The notes beneath the pieces were generated by a model. The model was not told the origin of the DNA. It worked only from the letters and a program-made list of their open reading frames with translations, and did no database searches. Made by a program: the position numbers and the translations under genes. Positions 60,327-64,000 of a stretch of 64,000 bases of DNA are shown piece after piece. Position 1 is the stretch's first letter; every line of letters starts with the position of its first letter. Origin of the DNA: Vitis vinifera (lineage: Eukaryota > Streptophyta > Magnoliopsida > Vitales > Vitaceae); NCBI RefSeq assembly GCF_030704535.1, contig NC_081812.1, positions 17,803,501-17,867,500 of the forward strand, written 5' to 3'.

Positions 60327-60516
60327 ACTTTAAAATATATATTTTTACTTCTTATATATTTTTTAAATATTTTTAGAATTTTAGTTAATTTTTAGATATT
60401 TTATATCAAAATATTCATCGATATGTTTTTGATATATCCGATATATCCATAAGATGTATCGGATATATCCATAAAATCAAACCGATATATATGTGATTAC
60501 CGATATTTTTATCCTT
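59796..60516. mobile_element. Non-autonomous TIR-like element rich in GATATATC
   Basis: The left end AAGGATTAGAATATCTGG is matched by the inverted right end (reverse complement of CCGATATTTTTATCCTT), 15 of 18 positions alike. Both flanks inside carry clusters of GATATATCC/GGATATATC, which is nearly its own reverse complement. The 550-bp core is AT-rich and contains a TA repeat at about 60278-60321. No coding sequence and no clear target duplication are seen. Confidence 0.55.
60278..60321. repeat. TA microsatellite
   Basis: About 22 uninterrupted TA units inside the GATATATC-rich element. A second TA run of about 14 units lies in the MITE at 43291-43319. Both should be highly variable in length. 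Confidence 0.9.
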
Positions 60517-61148
60517 ATTCTGTATGACTCAAGTGTCCCTTACATATGGAAATTGACAAATTAAAACCAATAACACATGCAACTTATGGGCAATTGAAAC
60601 TAGAAAAAGATAACGTATGCATCTTCCGTCATGTCATGGCTTATCAAATCAAATGAATTATTCATAAGATTAATCTTTGATTTTGTGAGGATGAATAAGA
60701 TTATGCCAAAGGGGCCCGAGGGGCAAATCTGGAAAAAAAAAGAGGCAAACAATGGAATAGAAGCTTGGGTCATTAAACTTTACGAGGGTTGTGAACTGTA
60801 GTCAGCTGTGAGAGCCCACTCGCAACGGAATTGGTAACCTGAACGGGCTGAAAGGGCCCAACTAGGGACCCTGGGGCTGGGACTAAATTCCTGTTCAATC
60901 CCTTTCAATCAGTTAAAAGTTAAAACTTAAAGCACACATCTCTAGCTCAGTGTCGTCCCCCAGCACGTTTTGCATACGCGGCATAACTTCAAAATCTCTG
61001 TTACTGGATTTTTCAAAATCAATTTCCACCATTAAAATTAAGTCTTAACCATGCTGCCCACCTCAGAATGAAGGTTTGGTACCATGAAGAAAAGCATATA
61101 AATTCAGCCTTTAGAAATGTCAGATAGATAGATATAAGAGTTACATAT

Positions 61149-61413
61149 GACTTGCCTTTGAAAACAATTTGCAAAAAACAATTTCTAAAAATAATTTTTG
61201 TTTGAGAATGCAACATGTTCTTAACATGTTTTCTATGTTTGAAAAGTAATTGACTTTTATATGTAATATTTTATTTTTGATTATATTTCATACTTATATA
61301 ATTATTTTTTAAAAGGAACTTTTAGAAAACAATTAAAACATTTTCTTTGAAAATACATGTTTTCTGGTTGTCTTCAGTGTCTTCCTGTTTTCAAAAACAA
61401 TTACCAAACAGGC
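61149..61413. mobile_element. MITE with GCCT...AGGC ends
   Basis: The left end near GCCTTTGAAAACAATTTGC and the right end TTTTCAAAAACAATTACCAAACAGGC form imperfect inverted repeats of the GCCTGTTTGG...AAAACA kind common in eudicot AT-rich MITEs. TACATAT occurs on both sides (61142-61148 and 61414-61420) and may be the target duplication, though five extra bases precede the left GCCT. Confidence 0.5.
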
Positions 61414-61875
61414 TACATATATTTTGGAGGTCGTTCAGATTATACTTCTGGAATCATGCACCAACTCTGGCTAAACTCCACTTACCTACCTCATCCACAT
61501 GTTTTGTTGCCCTGAATGAAATGTTAAAAGAATTTCTAGCTCTTTTTTTTTTTAACTCACTAAGAGGAAAAGTTAAAGCCATCAAAATAACAAGTTTGAA
61601 CACAGAATAAAGAGCTCAAGTTCTAATTAAAAGGTAACTTAAATATTTGACACACAAGAAATCCCATTAATCAAACAGCATTGCTGCAGCAGAGTTTAAT
61701 AAAGGAAGATGACAAAGCAAGAGGAGAAGCCATGGAGACGTTATAGAAGGACATGCGTTTTTGGGGCATTCTCCATACGTTTTTAACTTCCAACAGGATC
61801 AACACATCATTACAATACTATATATTGCATATCCCACATGCAATATGGTTCAAGATATCTATATGATCTTAAAAA

Positions 61876-63978
61876 CTAGAAGTAGGTACCTTCAGGAGGC
61901 TGGACCAACTTCCGGTTTTGTGGCGCAGCCATCTCCTTCTTCAGCTGTGTCAGTATATCCTCCATGGTGTACTCCCGCTGCCAATTTGCCAGAATTCCAA
62001 ACTTCTTAGGTTCCACCTGTAACAAATGGATCCCATCAGACCTTGTCACCCAATTCAATTATCCATCCATAAATCAGATCTTGTTCCTGAATTTAACTAT
62101 TTATTCACAAATCGTCCAAACAGGCAAATCTTATAATAATATATTTATTGAAATGTTAAGTCCAATAATTATAATCTGCAGAAAAAACCAAATGGAAGAA
62201 CAGCAAGCGAAAGGCCTAAGGGCACTATATTTAACACTGAATGCATAGGGAATGCTAAAAGAGCAAAAAATAGAAACGCACCAGGCCTAATAGTGATAGC
62301 AATAATATTACTAGTACCAAGAATACTCCAAAAAAGAGAGAGAGAGAGAGCATGAGGCGATGGTGGTGGAGGTAGTGACAGTCAGCGTAGCACATACATA
62401 GAAAGTGGTAAAAGGCAAAGAAATACAAGGACACCATAAACCAAAAACCAGACGCCAAACACCAGCGCATCAGTAACAAAGCAGTTGTAGTGGTGTTAGT
62501 TGTGGTTAAAAGGAATGAATAAAAGAACACCAACCCCAAGCATCAAACATACCAACTCATCAGCAGTGGTGGTAGTGATGGTTGGCAAAGCAAAATACAT
62601 AGGAATTGGTAAAAGAGAGAAACTACAAGGACACCATAAACCAAATCCCAAACACCAACACACCAATACCAATGGTGGTAGCAGTAGCATTAGCTGTGGT
62701 GGTAAAAGGCAAAAAATACAAGAGCACCAACCTAACCCTGAGCACCGAACATACCAACTCATCAATAATAATAGTAGAATAGTCACTAAAATGATGATCA
62801 AACAATTCCAGGATAGTCCTATAACCAACGATTACAGAACTTTAGTCCCATTCCCACAGGACATAAGACAAATAGAACATGTACAGTGAATCAAACCAGA
62901 CTATACCCCCACCATTTTTAACAATTGGAAGTTGCAATTGCATAGCTCAATACTGAGAATCTGGAGATCATCAACTACAATGAGCATAAACACCACCAGT
63001 GCAACAACTGCATAACAAGACCAATTATAATGTAAAGGGATCAAAATTTTACCACTCCAGTTTCATGGTTAACACAAGTCATGTTGATCCGTGAATGAAA
63101 ACGGACACTTGGTGGCTTCTCTGGATAATCTTTGTCACAGAACAGCTTCAACTGATATATGCGACCTTCATGTACAGTCTGAAAAAAAATAAAGGAGAAG
63201 ATTGTAATGTGCTTGTAAGCTATCCATATCAGCAAGAAGTCAAAATCCAAAACCTCAACAATAGTACATTTCATTCTACAACAGAGTTTTTAACTCACTA
63301 AATCTCAAGTAAAACTCATTGACACACTGTTGTTTTGGGAAATAATTACTTCACACTTTGGATGCTTCTCCTTTGTATTTGAGAGGATTGAACCAAATAC
63401 GCACACCCCAACCAAAATTGAATTAAATTTAAATAATGAGGAAATGCCTGGAACCAAGCTTAGGAAGAAACCCCACATCATGCAAAGTATTCTAGTATAT
63501 ACTCACCACAATTGGCCATAGGTCGACCAGTCAAAGCATTTTCTGAATAACATGCTGAACTTAAATGGACGACATGCCACCAGGCTAGAAGTACCATCTA
63601 CCTGATTGGTTGATGCCTCCTCAAATGGTCTCAACTTCAAGACCACCTGAGGCATATCCTGTAAATTGAAAACCTATTTCACAATTTAAGTAGGCTAAAT
63701 TTCTCTTCTTCTTTTTGGGTCAAGACCAAGCCATAACAACATGTAGTATATCAACATATATAAGAGTGATGCTGATATTTGTCACGTAACAAGATCAAAG
63801 AATATATAAAGCATGTTGTTCTTTAAAAGGGCACTTACATTATGAGGACCGATGATGGTGCCAGTCCAAGAGCGCATATAAATGTCATCTCCATCATCCA
63901 TTCCATAGCTGACAGTACCATCTCCAATACCCTTTTCTCCACGTTCAAGTTCCTCAAGCAATCTGAAGTTTCGAGGGA
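61876..63978 (-). CDS. UEV1: Ubiquitin E2 variant UEV1/MMZ, 5' end beyond right edge
   Basis: Catalytically inactive E2-like partner of UBC13; the pair builds Lys63-linked ubiquitin chains in DNA-damage tolerance and signalling. Three exons are visible on the minus strand: 63978-63839, 63178-63053 and 62016-61876, GT-AG throughout with matching phases. They encode [91 protein letters not shown] and the end [10 protein letters not shown]. The E2 active-site cysteine position is not conserved, as expected of a UEV. The first short exon lies past base 64000; the visible part starts in codon Val before Pro-Arg-Asn. Position agrees with Arabidopsis UEV1C/MMZ3 (At2g36060). Confidence 0.95.
62360..62765. 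repeat. Diverged tandem repeat, ~200-bp period, in UEV1 intron
   Basis: ACAAGGACACCATAAACC recurs at 62425 and 62625, and CATACCAACTCATCA at 62548 and 62750, giving a period of about 200 bp. Each 200-bp unit contains two related ~100-bp halves, both with a GTGGTGGTAG-like start and a GGTAAAAGGCAAA-like core, so the array is about four diverged ~100-bp units. A GA microsatellite (62338-62350) borders it. Confidence 0.7.
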
Positions 63979-64000
63979 CTGCATGGAAATGCAGAGACTT

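Larger units (their letters stand above)
59255..61870. other. CAF1 promoter and repeat-rich spacer
   Basis: Bases 59255-59795 hold the CAF1 leader (with a T-run near 59326-59341) and promoter. Then come the TIR element at 59796-60516 and the MITE at 61149-61413, both listed separately. Between them, 60520-61148 shows no gene. Bases 61680-61870 are probably the 3' untranslated region of the UEV1 gene. Confidence 0.5.

Noticed and set aside
1-64000. tRNA, rRNA, known plant microRNA precursors, CRISPR arrays
   Set aside because: None recognised by eye; a covariance-model search would be needed to exclude small RNA genes.

Overview
The window is plant nuclear DNA: intron-rich genes with GT-AG junctions (and one GC-AG), AT-rich spacers, MITEs, and L1-type LINE debris. 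Gene families, intron sizes and the style of the repeats fit a woody eudicot, and grapevine (Vitis) is my best guess; the species is an inference, not something the sequence proves.

Layout, left to right. A minus-strand chloroplast 2-Cys peroxiredoxin gene is cut by the left edge (89-2164). A plus-strand intronless plastid mTERF-domain gene lies at 3605-4612. A 14-exon E2F cell-cycle transcription factor spans 8275-13433. An intronless gene for an unrecognised 184-residue protein (17948-18502) converges on a six-exon HVA22/DP1-family gene (18780-20611, minus). A 12-exon lipid-droplet-associated hydrolase gene (25061-36237) carries a 5'-truncated antisense LINE in its last intron. Two OVATE-family repressor genes (38862-39422 plus; 46438-47127 minus) flank a MITE-bearing spacer. 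The stretch 47-58 kb has no convincing host gene and holds two LINE fragments in opposite orientations. An intronless CAF1 deadenylase gene (58418-59254, minus), a terminal-inverted-repeat element rich in GATATATC, and a UEV1/MMZ ubiquitin E2-variant gene cut by the right edge (61876-63978, minus) finish the window.

The genes do not form a pathway; this is ordinary plant chromosome. Their order is informative, however. mTERF - E2F - HVA22 - OFP - OFP - UEV1 matches, from memory of locus numbers, Arabidopsis At2g36000-At2g36060, while E2F - OFP - CAF1 matches At5g22220-At5g22250. The window therefore looks like the unduplicated counterpart of two Arabidopsis paralogous segments.

I found no CRISPR array, no rRNA or tRNA gene, no virus-like element that I can defend, and no clearly new multi-gene system. 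The most unusual signals are small: very short retroposon insertions still bounded by 11-18 bp target duplications, a GC-AG intron, a start-stop upstream ORF, a consensus E2F site inside the E2F gene, and several well-delimited MITEs.
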